Notes: generated by a model not told the origin, from the letters alone. Counted from the stretch's first letter, positions 28,525 through 37,494 are shown. The stretch is DNA of 64,000 nucleotides from JBMNIZ01 sp050951405 (GCA_050951405.1 JBMNIZ010000012.1:1-64000), one strand, 5' to 3'. Program-made: numbers and translations.

Positions 28525-29820
28525 CTATCTGCCTTCCACTCTGATGATATTGTCGATGCTCTTCACAGCGGCCAACTCCCTGATGGCGGACAGGGCTTCA
28601 TGTAAGTAGGATTCCTTCACCCGATGGGTAATCAGGACAATCTCCGCCGCCTCTCCCAAGGTACGTTTTTGGATTACCGAGGCCAAGCTGACCGTCTTCT
28701 CCCCCAGAATCCCTGCTATACTACCCAGGACACCAGGCTCGTCTTTGACAATCAACCGCAAGTAATAGCAGCTCACTGTTTCGCCGATGGGACGGAAAGG
28801 TCTTATTTTTATAGCAGGTGCAGGGCGCTATTCTTCCCGTGACCTGCAGGCCGATGTCCCGGGCGATAGCCATCAGATCCCCTACTACGGAACTGGCCGT
28901 GGGCATTTCCCCGGCCCCGGGCCCGTAAAACATGGTTTGCCCCACCGCGTCTCCTTCGATAAAAACCGCATTATAAACGTCCTGGACAGAGGCCAGTGGA
29001 TGGCTTGGCGGGCAGAAAGACGGGATGGACCCGGACATCGATCTCACCTTCGATTTCACGGGCGATGCCCAGTAGTTTGATGACAAAGCCCAATTCTCTG
29101 GCATAGAGGATATCCCGGGCCGAAATATTCGTAATGCCTTCCACATAAACATCGTTTGCAGTGACCCTGGTTTGAAAAGCAATGGAAGCTAAAATAGCGA
29201 TCTTTCTGGCCGCATCCAAACCCTCAATGTCTGCGGTGGGATCCCCTTCCGCGTAACCCAAAGCTTGCGCCTCGGCCAGGGCTTCGGAAAACTCCATTCC
29301 TCTCACTACTCCATCTTAGACAAAATGTAGTTGGTGGTGCCATTGACAATGCCCAGAACCTGCTGGATTTTGTTACCGGCCAGGGATTCTTTTAAGGGCA
29401 GGATCACCGGTATGCCACCGGCTACGCTGGCTTCAAACATCAAGTCAGCGTTGTGATTCTCCGAGGCCTGAAACAGTTCCTTGCCATGGGCTGCCAGAAC
29501 ATCTTTGTTAGCGGTGACCACGTTCTTTCCGTTTTCCAGGGCGCGTAGAATATAAGTTTTAGCAGGTTCGATGCCCCCCATCACTTCCACCACAATCTTG
29601 ATCTCCGGGTCTTCCAGGATTTCCTCGGGGTCGAGGGTGAAGACCTCCGCTGGTAGAGTTAACCTGCCTTTCCTTTTGCAGGTTTTTGACCAGTACCTTT
29701 TTTATGTATAATTCGTTCCCGCATTTACGGGAAATGTCAGGTGCATTTTTTGTTAGCAGCTTGATTACCCCGGTTCCTACCGTGCCGCAGCCCATAATAC
29801 CGATAGGCTATAGCCAACAT
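28525..29820 (-). CDS. hom: Homoserine dehydrogenase with C-terminal ACT domain (frameshifted)
   Basis: Reduces aspartate semialdehyde to homoserine. GIMGCGTVGTGVIKLL is the NAD(P) site, EVMGGIEPAKTYILRALENG and NVVTANKDVLAAHGKELF follow, then GIVNGTTNYILSKM, GYAEGDPTADIEGLDAARK, and a C-terminal ACT domain YYLRLIVKDEPGVLGSIAGI. Breaks near 29800, 29600, 29306, 29010 and 28780 spread it over several frames. ATG at 29820 follows GGAGGAG. About 431 residues after correction. The ACT domain implies threonine feedback. Confidence 0.9.
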
Positions 29821-29838
29821 GAAACTCCTCCTTATCAT

Positions 29839-30280
29839 TCAGCTTACTATCTCTACCTGTTTCACTCCCTCGATGGAGTTGAGGCTATGTGAATTAATTC
29901 CTCTCCGTTTGATTTGCAAACCTGTGGTTTCAAAAGAAATAGCAAACGCTGGCCGTTCCTCGGATGGGCATATTTTGGTTAATAGTTTTAATATTTCCCC
30001 CTTTGGCCGCGATGGCATTGATTACTTTGGACAAAGTACCCGGCTGGTGAGCTAAAAGCAGCGCTAGAGTTAAAACTCCTTCTTCTGCTCTTTTAGAAAA
30101 AGGAAAGATGTCATTCTTGTATTTATAAAAAGTGCTGCGGCTGATGCCAACTTTTCCCGCTGCTTCATTGACGGTTTTAGCTTCACCATTGGACAAGAGT
30201 TCCCTGGCCTGGATTACTTTGCGCATAGTTTTCGGCAGTGCGGAACTGCTGACCAGGTAATACTGTTCTTTTTGTTTCAT
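29839..30280 (-). CDS. PheB-like ACT domain protein (frameshifted end)
   Basis: 147-residue protein with an N-terminal TrpR/HTH-like segment (TVNEAAGKVGISRSTFYKYK) and an ACT domain (ALLLAHQPGTLSKVINAI; GGNIKTINQNMPI). The frame breaks near 29945 by one extra T; the corrected tail continues to TGA at 29839. Such proteins commonly head hom-thrB operons in Clostridia and may sense an amino acid, but the function is unproven. ATG at 30280 follows AAGGAGTG. The hom start is 18 bp downstream. Confidence 0.85.
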
Positions 30281-30333
30281 TGGGCATCACTCCTTGTTCT
30301 TACCAGGAGGACAAGTGACCATACACCGTAGAC

Positions 30334-30363
30334 ATTATAACATTGTAGGCCGAGCGGGAGCAA
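30334..30363 (-). promoter_or_regulatory. Promoter of the pheB-hom-thrB-lysC operon
   Basis: TTGCTC, 18-bp spacer, perfect TATAAT on the minus strand, about 54 bp before the ACT-protein start. Confidence 0.55.
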
Positions 30364-30401
30364 GAGCTTCTTTTGCGGGCAAATACGGCTGACTTTGCGT
30401 T

Positions 30402-31526
30402 TCAAGACAAGCTGGCTAGAAAATCGGCGATTATTTTCTCCAGCTGTTCAAATTCAATGAGAAAAGCGTCGTGTCCATGTGGAGAGGAGATTTCTCGATA
30501 GAAGGCAGTGCCCCCGTGTAATTGCACTAAATTCACAATTTCTTTCTGCTGGTAAACAGGAAACAGAATATCGCTGTCAATGCCGATGGCAAGGATCGGA
30601 GATTTGATTTTATTAAAGGCTTCTTCATAGGTATTGAAAAAAAATCCAATATCGTGTAAATCCATTGCTTTGGTTAAATACAAATAACAGTTGGCATCGA
30701 AGCGTTTTACCAGTTTATCTCCCTGGTATTTCAGATAATTTTCTACCTCAAAGGTGGAATCCAGTTGATAATAATCACTGCTAGTCAGACCGGAAAAGGC
30801 CCTGCCGAATCTTTGATCGAAAGAGTTTCTTCCTTTGTAAGTAATTGTGCCGATCATTCTGGCCAGGGCCAAGCCTTTTTGGGGTCCCGGGCCGGCGTAA
30901 TAGTCACCTTGGTTCCAGGCCGGGTCAAGACAAATTGCTTCCCTCTGCACCTGATTATAGGCAATGGTTTGAGCGGACAGGCGCCCTGATGCGGCTATAC
31001 TAATTCCCGAATGGAGAAACTCAGGATAATTGATGAGCCATTCTAAAACCTGCATTCCTCCCATGGAGCCACCGATGGCGGTGACTAGTCTTTTGATTCC
31101 CAACTTGTCTAACAGCCTTTTTTGCAGGCGAACCATATCGCGGATATTAAATACAGGGAAGGACATTCCGTAAGGTCTACCGGTCTCCGGGTCTAGGGAA
31201 GCCGGTCCGGTGGTACCGTAACAGCTTCCCAAAACGTTAGGGCAAACAACAAAATATCTATCTGTATCCAGGGCTTTGCCGGGACCGATCAAAGGATCCC
31301 ACCAGCCAGGCAAGGAGTCATCCGGGCTGTGTTTCCCGGCGGCATGGGCACTGCCGGTCAAGGCGTGAATGACCAGAATGCAATTGTCGCCGGCATGGTT
31401 AAGTTTCCCGTAAGTTTCAAAAGCCACTGTTAACTCTTTAAAAGAATAACCGCTTTCTAAGCAGAAAGGCTGTTCCTGATCCGTCAAGGAAATATATTCA
31501 GTTTTGACCAGTCCCACATTACTCAT
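30402..31526 (-). CDS. metX: Homoserine O-acetyltransferase
   Basis: Alpha/beta-hydrolase that acylates homoserine for methionine synthesis. The catalytic triad is readable: nucleophile Ser in GGSMGGMQ, Asp in IGIDSDILFP and His in SSPHGHDAFL. 374 residues with the conserved VIHALTGSAHA and NVLGSCYGTTGP. Frame is intact. It lies 43 bp after metY, so it shares the SAM-I riboswitch. Acetyl versus succinyl specificity is inferred from MetX family membership. Confidence 0.93.
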   Translation of the reverse strand: MSNVGLVKTEYISLTDQEQPFCLESGYSFKELTVAFETYGKLNHAGDNCILVIHALTGSAHAAGKHSPDDSLPGWWDPLIGPGKALDTDRYFVVCPNVLGSCYGTTGPASLDPETGRPYGMSFPVFNIRDMVRLQKRLLDKLGIKRLVTAIGGSMGGMQVLEWLINYPEFLHSGISIAASGRLSAQTIAYNQVQREAICLDPAWNQGDYYAGPGPQKGLALARMIGTITYKGRNSFDQRFGRAFSGLTSSDYYQLDSTFEVENYLKYQGDKLVKRFDANCYLYLTKAMDLHDIGFFFNTYEEAFNKIKSPILAIGIDSDILFPVYQQKEIVNLVQLHGGTAFYREISSPHGHDAFLIEFEQLEKIIADFLASLS

Positions 31527-31569
31527 TTTCTTCCCTTTCCGAAAAATCTTTGACCAGTGATTTTGAAAA

Positions 31570-32850
31570 TTAGATCTGTTCCAGAGCTTGTTCCAAATCT
31601 TCTAATAAATCCTCAATATCTTCCAGGCCAACGGAGATCCTGATCAAGTCAGGGGTAACACCGCAGGCGGCCAGCTGTTGTTCCGTCAATTGCTGATGGG
31701 TAGTGCTGGCCGGATGAATGATCAAGGAACGAGCGTCGCCCACATTTGCAACCAGAAGGAAAAGTCTGGTAGCCTTAATCACTCTTTTCGCCGCTTCAAA
31801 GCCATTTTTAACTCCGAAGGTTAAAATACCACCAAAGCCGTGTTGCAAATATTTCTTTGCTTGTAAGTGGCCGGGATGGTCAACCAGCCCTGGGTAATTG
31901 ACCCAACTGACTTTAGGATGGTCTGCCAGGTATAGGGCCACTTTCATGGCATTATCACAGTGCCGCTGCATTCTCAACGGCAGGGTCTCCAGTCCCTGGA
32001 GCAGCAAGAAAGCGTTGAAAGGACTGAGAGTAGGTCCTAAATCCCTTAAGAGTTGCAGACGAGCTTTGTTGATGAAGGCGGCGGATTGAAATTCTTCCTG
32101 GTAAATAATTCCATGATAGCTGGGGTCAGGCTGGTTAAACTCAGGAAATCTTTCTTTGTTCCACAGGAATCTGCCTCCATCAACAATTATTCCCCCCAAG
32201 GAATTACCGTGGCCACCAATGTATTTGGTGGTGGAATGAATTATTATATCCGCTCCCCAGCGGAAAGGTTGACAAAGGTAAGGAGAGGCAAAAGTATTAT
32301 CGACTATTAAAGGAAGGCCTGCTTGAAGGGCTGTCTCGGCCAGTTTTTCCAGATTTGGAATGTCAAGTCCAGGATTGCCGATGGTTTCGACATAAAAAGC
32401 CTTTGTTTTTTTGTCAATTTTTTGACGAAAGTCTTCCGGATTTAAAGGATCAGCCCATTTTACCTGGATACCCCATTTGGGCAGAGTATGGGTAAATAGA
32501 TTAACAGTTCCACCATAGAGGGAACTGCTGGCGACAATATTGTCTCCCTGCCGGGCCAAGTTGCAAATGGCCAGGCTGATGGCCGCCTGTCCGGAAGCAG
32601 TGGCCAAGGCCCCCATACCGCCCTCCAACAAGGAAAGTCGCTTTTCCAATATATCTGTGGTGGGGTTCATGATCCGGGTATAAATATTGCCTTCTTCTTC
32701 CAGAGAAAAGAGGCGGGCTGCGTGTTCCGGATTTTGGAACTGATAGGAGGTGGTCTGATAAATGGGTGCTGCTACAGCACCGGTAGTGGGATCTGCTTGT
32801 TGTCCTCCGCGGATGGCCAAGGTGTCAAATTTCCATTTCTTTTCTGCCAT
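31570..32850 (-). CDS. metY: O-acetylhomoserine sulfhydrylase
   Basis: PLP enzyme converting O-acetylhomoserine and sulfide to homocysteine. Markers: TLAIRGGQQADPTTGAVA, YTRIMNPTTD, ALATASGQAAIS, VDNTFASPYL and the PLP lysine in IIHSTTKYIGGHG. 426 residues. ATG at 32850 follows AGGAAGAGG; an upstream extension of the frame lies inside the riboswitch and is not coding. First gene of metYX. Confidence 0.95.
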   Translation of the reverse strand: MAEKKWKFDTLAIRGGQQADPTTGAVAAPIYQTTSYQFQNPEHAARLFSLEEEGNIYTRIMNPTTDILEKRLSLLEGGMGALATASGQAAISLAICNLARQGDNIVASSSLYGGTVNLFTHTLPKWGIQVKWADPLNPEDFRQKIDKKTKAFYVETIGNPGLDIPNLEKLAETALQAGLPLIVDNTFASPYLCQPFRWGADIIIHSTTKYIGGHGNSLGGIIVDGGRFLWNKERFPEFNQPDPSYHGIIYQEEFQSAAFINKARLQLLRDLGPTLSPFNAFLLLQGLETLPLRMQRHCDNAMKVALYLADHPKVSWVNYPGLVDHPGHLQAKKYLQHGFGGILTFGVKNGFEAAKRVIKATRLFLLVANVGDARSLIIHPASTTHQQLTEQQLAACGVTPDLIRISVGLEDIEDLLEDLEQALEQI

Positions 32851-32874
32851 GTTCCTCTTCCTTTCTCGAGTATG

Positions 32875-32907
32875 ATAAAAATAAACCTCTTCCTGGTGGA
32901 AGAGGTT
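32875..32907 (-). terminator. Terminator of the SAM-I riboswitch
   Basis: Minus-strand stem AACCTCTTCC/GGAAGAGGTT with a short loop, followed by TATTTTTAT. It lies between the aptamer and metY and completes the off-switch. Confidence 0.85.
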
Positions 32908-32930
32908 GGAAAACCAAAAAAGGTTTAAGT

Positions 32931-33038
32931 CCTCTCTCATCTTCCAGGAAATAATCCTGCAGGAATTGGCACCTTTCCGCTGTGGGATGGTTGCCGGGTT
33001 TCATTGGGCCCGTCCCTCCACCTCTCTGGATAAGAGTG
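32931..33038 (-). promoter_or_regulatory. SAM-I riboswitch (S box)
   Basis: Conserved S-box blocks on the minus strand: CTTATCCAGAGAGGTGGAGG, GGGCCCAATGAAACCCGGCAA, GGAAAGGTGCCAATTCCTGC, closed by GATGAGAG pairing with CTCTTATC. It represses metYX when SAM is high. Assignment rests on the near-consensus core. Confidence 0.95.
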
Positions 33039-33061
33039 AACCTTATTAAATTTTGTTTACA

Positions 33062-33090
33062 ACTATATAGTTTGATTGCAAAGTTGTCAA
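33062..33090 (-). promoter_or_regulatory. Sigma-A promoter of the SAM-I riboswitch-metYX unit
   Basis: TTGACA, 17-bp spacer, TATAGT on the minus strand. The target duplication of the IS1202-like element abuts the -35 box with no gap. Confidence 0.8.
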
Positions 33091-33107
33091 GACCTAAAAT
33101 CCTGCTG
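33091..33107 (+). repeat. Left 17-bp target duplication of the IS1202-like element
   Basis: GACCTAAAATCCTGCTG, matching 34706-34722 at 16 of 17 positions. Confidence 0.85.
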
Positions 33108-33185
33108 TGTTGTTATCTTATGATAATGTCATCTTGTTAATTATCTTGATAAAATGTCACTATGGATAACGAGGTGTATTATCTT

Positions 33186-34511
33186 ATGTCCCAAAAACAA
33201 CTTAATAGGTTTTTAGTAATTACCAAACTCATCGAAGGGCATATCACAGTCAAAGAAGCATCTGAGAGCCTTGGACTTTGCGAAAGACAAATACTCCGCC
33301 TCAAGAAAGGAGTGCAAGAACAGGGGGCGTCTTTCCTAGTCCATAAAAACAAAGGCAAAAAACCTTATCATGCCATCCCGGATCAAACTGCCCAGACAAT
33401 TATTAACCTTAAAAAGTCAGATACCTACAAAAACGCTAATTTCTTGCACTTTCAGGAAATGCTGGCAGAGCATGAACAAATTAATATCAGCTATTCAGCG
33501 CTTTACAAGCTGCTAAAGAAGTCGGGCTTTGAAAGCCCGAAAAAACGTAGGAGGTTTAAGCCCCATCGCACTAGAAAGCGTAAACCCCAGGAAGGACTTT
33601 TAATCCAGATGGATGCTACGCCCTATGAATGGTTTGGTACCAGCGAAAAGTTTAGCCTGCATGGTGGTATTGATGATGCTACAGGCAAAGTGGTAGCCTT
33701 ATACCTGGCTAAGAATGAATGCCTCCAGGGGTACTTTGAAGTTATGCGCTTTATGTTTGAAAATTTCGGCATCCCGGTTAGTATCTATTCCGACAGCCAT
33801 ACCATTTTCAAATCACCTTTAAAGGATAAACTGTCTATTGATGAAGAACAGTTGGCAGGTAAAAGAACAAAACCAACCCAGTTTGGCCGTGCTATGGAAG
33901 AGATGGGTGTAACCATTATTACCGCACGTTCACCTCAAGCAAAGGGCCGTGTGGAACGTCTGTGGGAAACGCTGCAAAGTAGACTGCCGGTCGAGTTTAA
34001 GCGTAACAACATCAACACTTTGGATGAGGCTAATGCCTTTTTAGCAAAGTACATATACAAGTTTAATAAGCGGTTTGCGGTAGAGCCTGAAAATACCGAA
34101 TGTGCTTTCAGACCCGTACCTTCAAACCTGTGCATAGACCACATCCTTTGCATCGTTAAGCAGCGTACATTTGACAATGGTGGAGTATTTTCCTTTTACA
34201 GTAAACATTTTAAGATTATTCAGTCCAAGGAACTTCCTCCACTACCCAAAAGTGCCCGCATAGATGTACTTACTAGCCCTCATTTCGGTATTAAAGTGGC
34301 CTATAAGGGTGCTATATACGATACAATGCCGTTCGTTAAGTCAAAGAAGATACAGGACAAGGCTCCTGCAAAAGAGAGAAAGAAATGGTCACCACCGGAC
34401 AGCCATTACTACAAGTACGGTCATAGACTTGTGAAAAAACTGGCCTTTACCGAAAGTGATCAAGAAATACTCGCGATGCTCGAAGAAATATTTCTCTCAA
34501 AAATGGCTTAA
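33186..34511 (+). CDS. ISNCY/IS1202-type transposase
   Basis: 441-residue DDE transposase with an N-terminal HTH (HITVKEASESLGLCERQILR) and an integrase-like core: LIQMDATPYEW (first D), SIYSDSHTIF (second D) and GRVERLWETLQ (E). ATG at 33186 is favoured because GAGGTG lies ten bases upstream and family members start there; an earlier ATG at 33162 adds eight residues. The frame is open throughout, so the element may be active. Confidence 0.9.
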   Translation: MSQKQLNRFLVITKLIEGHITVKEASESLGLCERQILRLKKGVQEQGASFLVHKNKGKKPYHAIPDQTAQTIINLKKSDTYKNANFLHFQEMLAEHEQINISYSALYKLLKKSGFESPKKRRRFKPHRTRKRKPQEGLLIQMDATPYEWFGTSEKFSLHGGIDDATGKVVALYLAKNECLQGYFEVMRFMFENFGIPVSIYSDSHTIFKSPLKDKLSIDEEQLAGKRTKPTQFGRAMEEMGVTIITARSPQAKGRVERLWETLQSRLPVEFKRNNINTLDEANAFLAKYIYKFNKRFAVEPENTECAFRPVPSNLCIDHILCIVKQRTFDNGGVFSFYSKHFKIIQSKELPPLPKSARIDVLTSPHFGIKVAYKGAIYDTMPFVKSKKIQDKAPAKERKKWSPPDSHYYKYGHRLVKKLAFTESDQEILAMLEEIFLSKMA

Positions 34512-34521
34512 AACACGTTGT

Positions 34522-34643
34522 TTTAACCTGGCTAACTATTACTCTGCTGGCTGCCTGGCAACGTCAAGGGCGAGCTTTAGCGAGTTCATCTTGACCCTTG
34601 ACGTTGCCAGACAGCCAGCTATCATCCCAATAGCCAGGTTAAA
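34522..34643 (+). repeat. Large interrupted palindrome inside the IS1202-like element
   Basis: Outer arms TTTAACCTGGCTA (34522-34534) and TAGCCAGGTTAAA (34631-34643) are perfectly complementary. Inner arms 34546-34570 and 34595-34619 are complementary over 25 bases with one mismatch (C against A; G-U if the minus strand is RNA). The central loop is 24 bases. It lies between the transposase stop and the right terminal repeat. Confidence 0.85.
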
Positions 34644-34705
34644 GATGACATTTTCTAACGATAATTAACTATCTTTTGGGGTGACATTTTCATAAGTTAT
34701 TGACA

Positions 34706-34722
34706 GACCTAAAATACTGCTG
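34706..34722 (+). repeat. Right 17-bp target duplication of the IS1202-like element
   Basis: GACCTAAAATACTGCTG, differing from the left copy by one base (A for C). Confidence 0.85.
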
Positions 34723-34750
34723 AAAAGAAAAAAGCCGGTGAGAACCGACT
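34723..34750 (-). terminator. Terminator of spoIVA
   Basis: AGTCGGT/ACCGGCT stem with TCTC loop directly at the spoIVA stop codon, followed on the minus strand by TTTTTTCTTTTC. Confidence 0.8.
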
Positions 34751-36228
34751 TAAATGATGATGCAGATAAGTCCCCCACTCCCGTCGTTGACGATGCGTTC
34801 CAGGGTTTCCTGCAGTTTTATCTGGGCATTTTCCGGCATCTGGTAGAGTTTCCCCTGAATTCCTTCCTTGACCAATTCACTGAGAGTTTTCCCGAAAACA
34901 TTGGTATCCCATATTTTTTCCGGATTATCTTGGAATTCTTCCATAATATAGTTGATCAAATCTTCACATTGCTTTTCGGTACCAATGAGAGGCGTGATTT
35001 CCGTAGAAATGTTGGCTCTGATCAGGTGAATGGACGGTGCCGTTGCTTTGAGCTTGACCCCGAATCTTCCTCCCTGTTTGATCAGCTGCGGCTCAGCCAG
35101 TTCCATGTCCTCCACTGTTGGAGATACTAATCCGTAACCGATGTTTCTCACTTCCTGCAGGCCGGCCGCCACCTTATCATACTCTCTTTTGACTTTACTC
35201 AATTCAACCATATACTTAAATAAATGATGACTGCCTCTGATATCGAATCCGGTGAGATCTTCCAAGGCCTCATAGAACAAAACTTCTTTGGCGCTCATTT
35301 CAATAGTGGTACTTCCGGTGCCCAAATCAACATTGAGCAAGGTTACTTTGTCTACCTGATCATTTTGTGAAAGTTCTTCAATTACTTGATCAATATCGCG
35401 CAAACGGCTTACTTTGCTGATGGCCTGGCGGACGGCAGTTTCGAAGGATTCCCTCAACCAATAATCCGTCTCCAGCTCTTCAATCCATTTGGGAAGGTTA
35501 ACATTGACCTCGGTTACTGGGAACTCATAAAGGGCTTCTTCCAAGATATGTATGATGTCATCTGTTGTCAGCTCAGCCACATTTAATGGTAAGACCGGCA
35601 CATCATATTGGTCTTCCAGGCTGTGGGCCAATTCAATAGTTTCTTCCCAGTCCGGATGAAGAGAATTGAGGACAACGATAAAGGGCTTTTTGCTTTCCTT
35701 TAATTCATAAATAACCCTTTCTTCTGCATCCAAGTAGTTTTCTCTGGGTATATCTCCGATGCTGCCATCGGTGAACACGGCAATCCCTAAAGTGGAATGG
35801 TCATTGATTACTTTCCGCGTTCCTATCTCCGCCGCCTCTTGGAAGGGAATGGCTTCTTCAAACCAGGGGGTCCGAACCATGCGAGGCAGTCCTTCATCTT
35901 CGTAACCGATCGCTCCTTCCACTTGATAACCGACGCAGTCCACCATTCTTACTTTCAGGTTCAGTCCCTGTTTAATAGTGATTTCCACCGCTTCGTTGGG
36001 TATGAATTTAGGCTCTGTAGTGCTGATTGTACGGCCTGCACCGCTTTGGGGTAGTTCATCCCGGGCCCGATCTCTTTCATTGGGATTTTTAATATTGGGC
36101 AAGACCAGAAGTTCCATCATGCGTTTGATCAAGGTGGATTTCCCTGTACGCACGGGTCCCGGAAAACCCAGGTAAATATCGCCACCTGTCCGTTCGGCAA
36201 TATCTCTAAAAATGTCCGGTTTTTCCAA
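34750..36228 (-). CDS. spoIVA: Stage IV sporulation protein A
   Basis: Spore-coat morphogenetic ATPase that polymerises around the forespore. 492 residues, with the TRAFAC-type P-loop GPVRTGKSTLIKRMMEL near residue 25, the segment RTISTTEPKFIPNEAVEI, and the family C-terminus ending GGLICIII. A TTG start at 36228 follows GGAGGGA. Normally sigma-E dependent; no clear sigma-E promoter could be fixed in the AT-rich leader. Monocistronic. Confidence 0.95.
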   Translation of the reverse strand: MEKPDIFRDIAERTGGDIYLGFPGPVRTGKSTLIKRMMELLVLPNIKNPNERDRARDELPQSGAGRTISTTEPKFIPNEAVEITIKQGLNLKVRMVDCVGYQVEGAIGYEDEGLPRMVRTPWFEEAIPFQEAAEIGTRKVINDHSTLGIAVFTDGSIGDIPRENYLDAEERVIYELKESKKPFIVVLNSLHPDWEETIELAHSLEDQYDVPVLPLNVAELTTDDIIHILEEALYEFPVTEVNVNLPKWIEELETDYWLRESFETAVRQAISKVSRLRDIDQVIEELSQNDQVDKVTLLNVDLGTGSTTIEMSAKEVLFYEALEDLTGFDIRGSHHLFKYMVELSKVKREYDKVAAGLQEVRNIGYGLVSPTVEDMELAEPQLIKQGGRFGVKLKATAPSIHLIRANISTEITPLIGTEKQCEDLINYIMEEFQDNPEKIWDTNVFGKTLSELVKEGIQGKLYQMPENAQIKLQETLERIVNDGSGGLICIII

Positions 36229-36412
36229 TTTTCTATCCCTCCTTTGAATAGCTGAGCTCTGCGAGTTCGCAATTTTTACCTTTGTTCTTTATCCCCTCCT
36301 TGCCGTATCCGTTAGCTAGAAAGATGAAGGCGTTTTCATCAAGGAAAGCCCAAATTCTGCTATCTATTAACATTACATATATATTATTTGTCCTTGGGAA
36401 TATTACCCTTAT

Positions 36413-36440
36413 AAGAAAAAAAAGTGCCCTTGAAGGCACT
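36413..36440 (-). terminator. Terminator of gpsA
   Basis: AGTGCCTT/AAGGGCACT stem followed by eight or nine Ts on the minus strand, immediately after gpsA. Confidence 0.88.
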
Positions 36441-36449
36441 ACTCAGCTC

Positions 36450-37481
36450 TTACCATTTATTCCGCGATACTATTTCTTCGATTTCATGAGTTTTTCTTCT
36501 TTCCATTAAATGTCTGACGCTGGCCAGCGGTTCTTTACCGCGGTACAAGACTTGATAAATCTCTTCGGCAATGGGCATGGGTACTTTCAACTTTTTTGAC
36601 AAGTAAAAAGCCGTCTTAGTCGTAGTAATTCCCTCCACAACCATGCCCATTTCAGCCAATACTTGAGGCAATGGTACACCTTTTCCTAATTGAATTCCGG
36701 CCCGGCGGTTACGGCTGTGCATGCTGTTGCAGGTTACGATCAAATCTCCGATGCCGGTAAGCCCGGCAAAAGTGGAAACATCTGCACCCATTTTGATACC
36801 TAGTCGGGCTATTTCAGCCAGGCCTCTGGTCATTAAGGCCGCCCTGGTGTTATCGCCAAAGCCCAAACCATCGGAGATTCCCGTAGCCAGAGCGATCACG
36901 TTTTTTAAAGCTCCACCCAGTTCCACTCCGATGACATCCGGATTGGTATAGACCCGGAGTACGGAATCCATAAAAAGATCTTGGATTTTTTCGGCAATAT
37001 CTTTGTGTTTTGCGGCTACTACCACTGCTGTGGGTAATCGGCGGGCAACTTCTTCTGCGTGACTGGGTCCGGAAAGCACAGCCAATCTTTCCTGTAGGGT
37101 GCCCGATGCTTCCGCAGCCATGACCTGGGTGAGCCGCAAGAGGCTTTTTTCTTCAAAACCCTTAGCCGTATTCACAACGATTGTCTCTGGCGATAAAAGC
37201 GGAAAACAAGCTCGGCACAGGGAACGAACTGCCTGGGACGGAACCGCTAAAACGACAACAGAGGCATTTTTGACCGCTTTAGATAAATCTGAAGTGATGT
37301 TTAAAGACGCCGGCAATATTACATCAGGCAGATAATGGCGATTCATTTTTTCGCGGCGGATTTTCTGGGCTTTTTCCGGAGAACGGGCCCATAGAGTGAC
37401 CGGCAATTCCTTTAAGGTCAGGTGGATTGCTAAGGCAGTCCCCCAACTACCCGCTCCCAAAATAGCAACGCTGAGCGGCAT
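36450..37481 (-). CDS. gpsA: Glycerol-3-phosphate dehydrogenase [NAD(P)+]
   Basis: Makes sn-glycerol-3-phosphate for phospholipids. VAILGAGSWGTALAIHL is the nucleotide site; VLSGPSHAEEVARRLPTAVV, ELGGALKNVIALATGI and the Lys-containing GNNTRAALMTRG-like GDNTRAALMTRGLAEI are conserved. About 343 residues; ATG at 37481 with GGGAGAGG upstream. It follows plsY by 13 bp; the two genes feed the same pathway. Confidence 0.95.
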   Translation of the reverse strand: MPLSVAILGAGSWGTALAIHLTLKELPVTLWARSPEKAQKIRREKMNRHYLPDVILPASLNITSDLSKAVKNASVVVLAVPSQAVRSLCRACFPLLSPETIVVNTAKGFEEKSLLRLTQVMAAEASGTLQERLAVLSGPSHAEEVARRLPTAVVVAAKHKDIAEKIQDLFMDSVLRVYTNPDVIGVELGGALKNVIALATGISDGLGFGDNTRAALMTRGLAEIARLGIKMGADVSTFAGLTGIGDLIVTCNSMHSRNRRAGIQLGKGVPLPQVLAEMGMVVEGITTTKTAFYLSKKLKVPMPIAEEIYQVLYRGKEPLASVRHLMERRKTHEIEEIVSRNKW

Positions 37482-37494
37482 CACAATCCTCTCC

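Larger units (their letters stand above)
33108..34705 (+). mobile_element. IS1202-like (ISNCY) insertion sequence
   Basis: 1598 bp. 24-bp terminal inverted repeats match at 19 positions and end in ATGTCA; a second inner copy of the motif GTTAATTATC...AATGTCA is present near each end, likely transposase sites. A 17-bp direct repeat flanks it, within the long target-duplication range known for IS1202 relatives. It carries one transposase gene and a large palindrome in its 3' non-coding part. Confidence 0.88.

Noticed and set aside
32851..32940. N-terminal extension of metY
   Set aside because: The codons fall in the SAM-I riboswitch expression platform, and the conserved protein starts at MAEKKWKFD.
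33091..34722. Outward promoter formed by the right end of the IS1202-like element
   Set aside because: A TTGACA is present at 34700-34705 but 17 bp downstream reads AAAAGA, not a -10 box.
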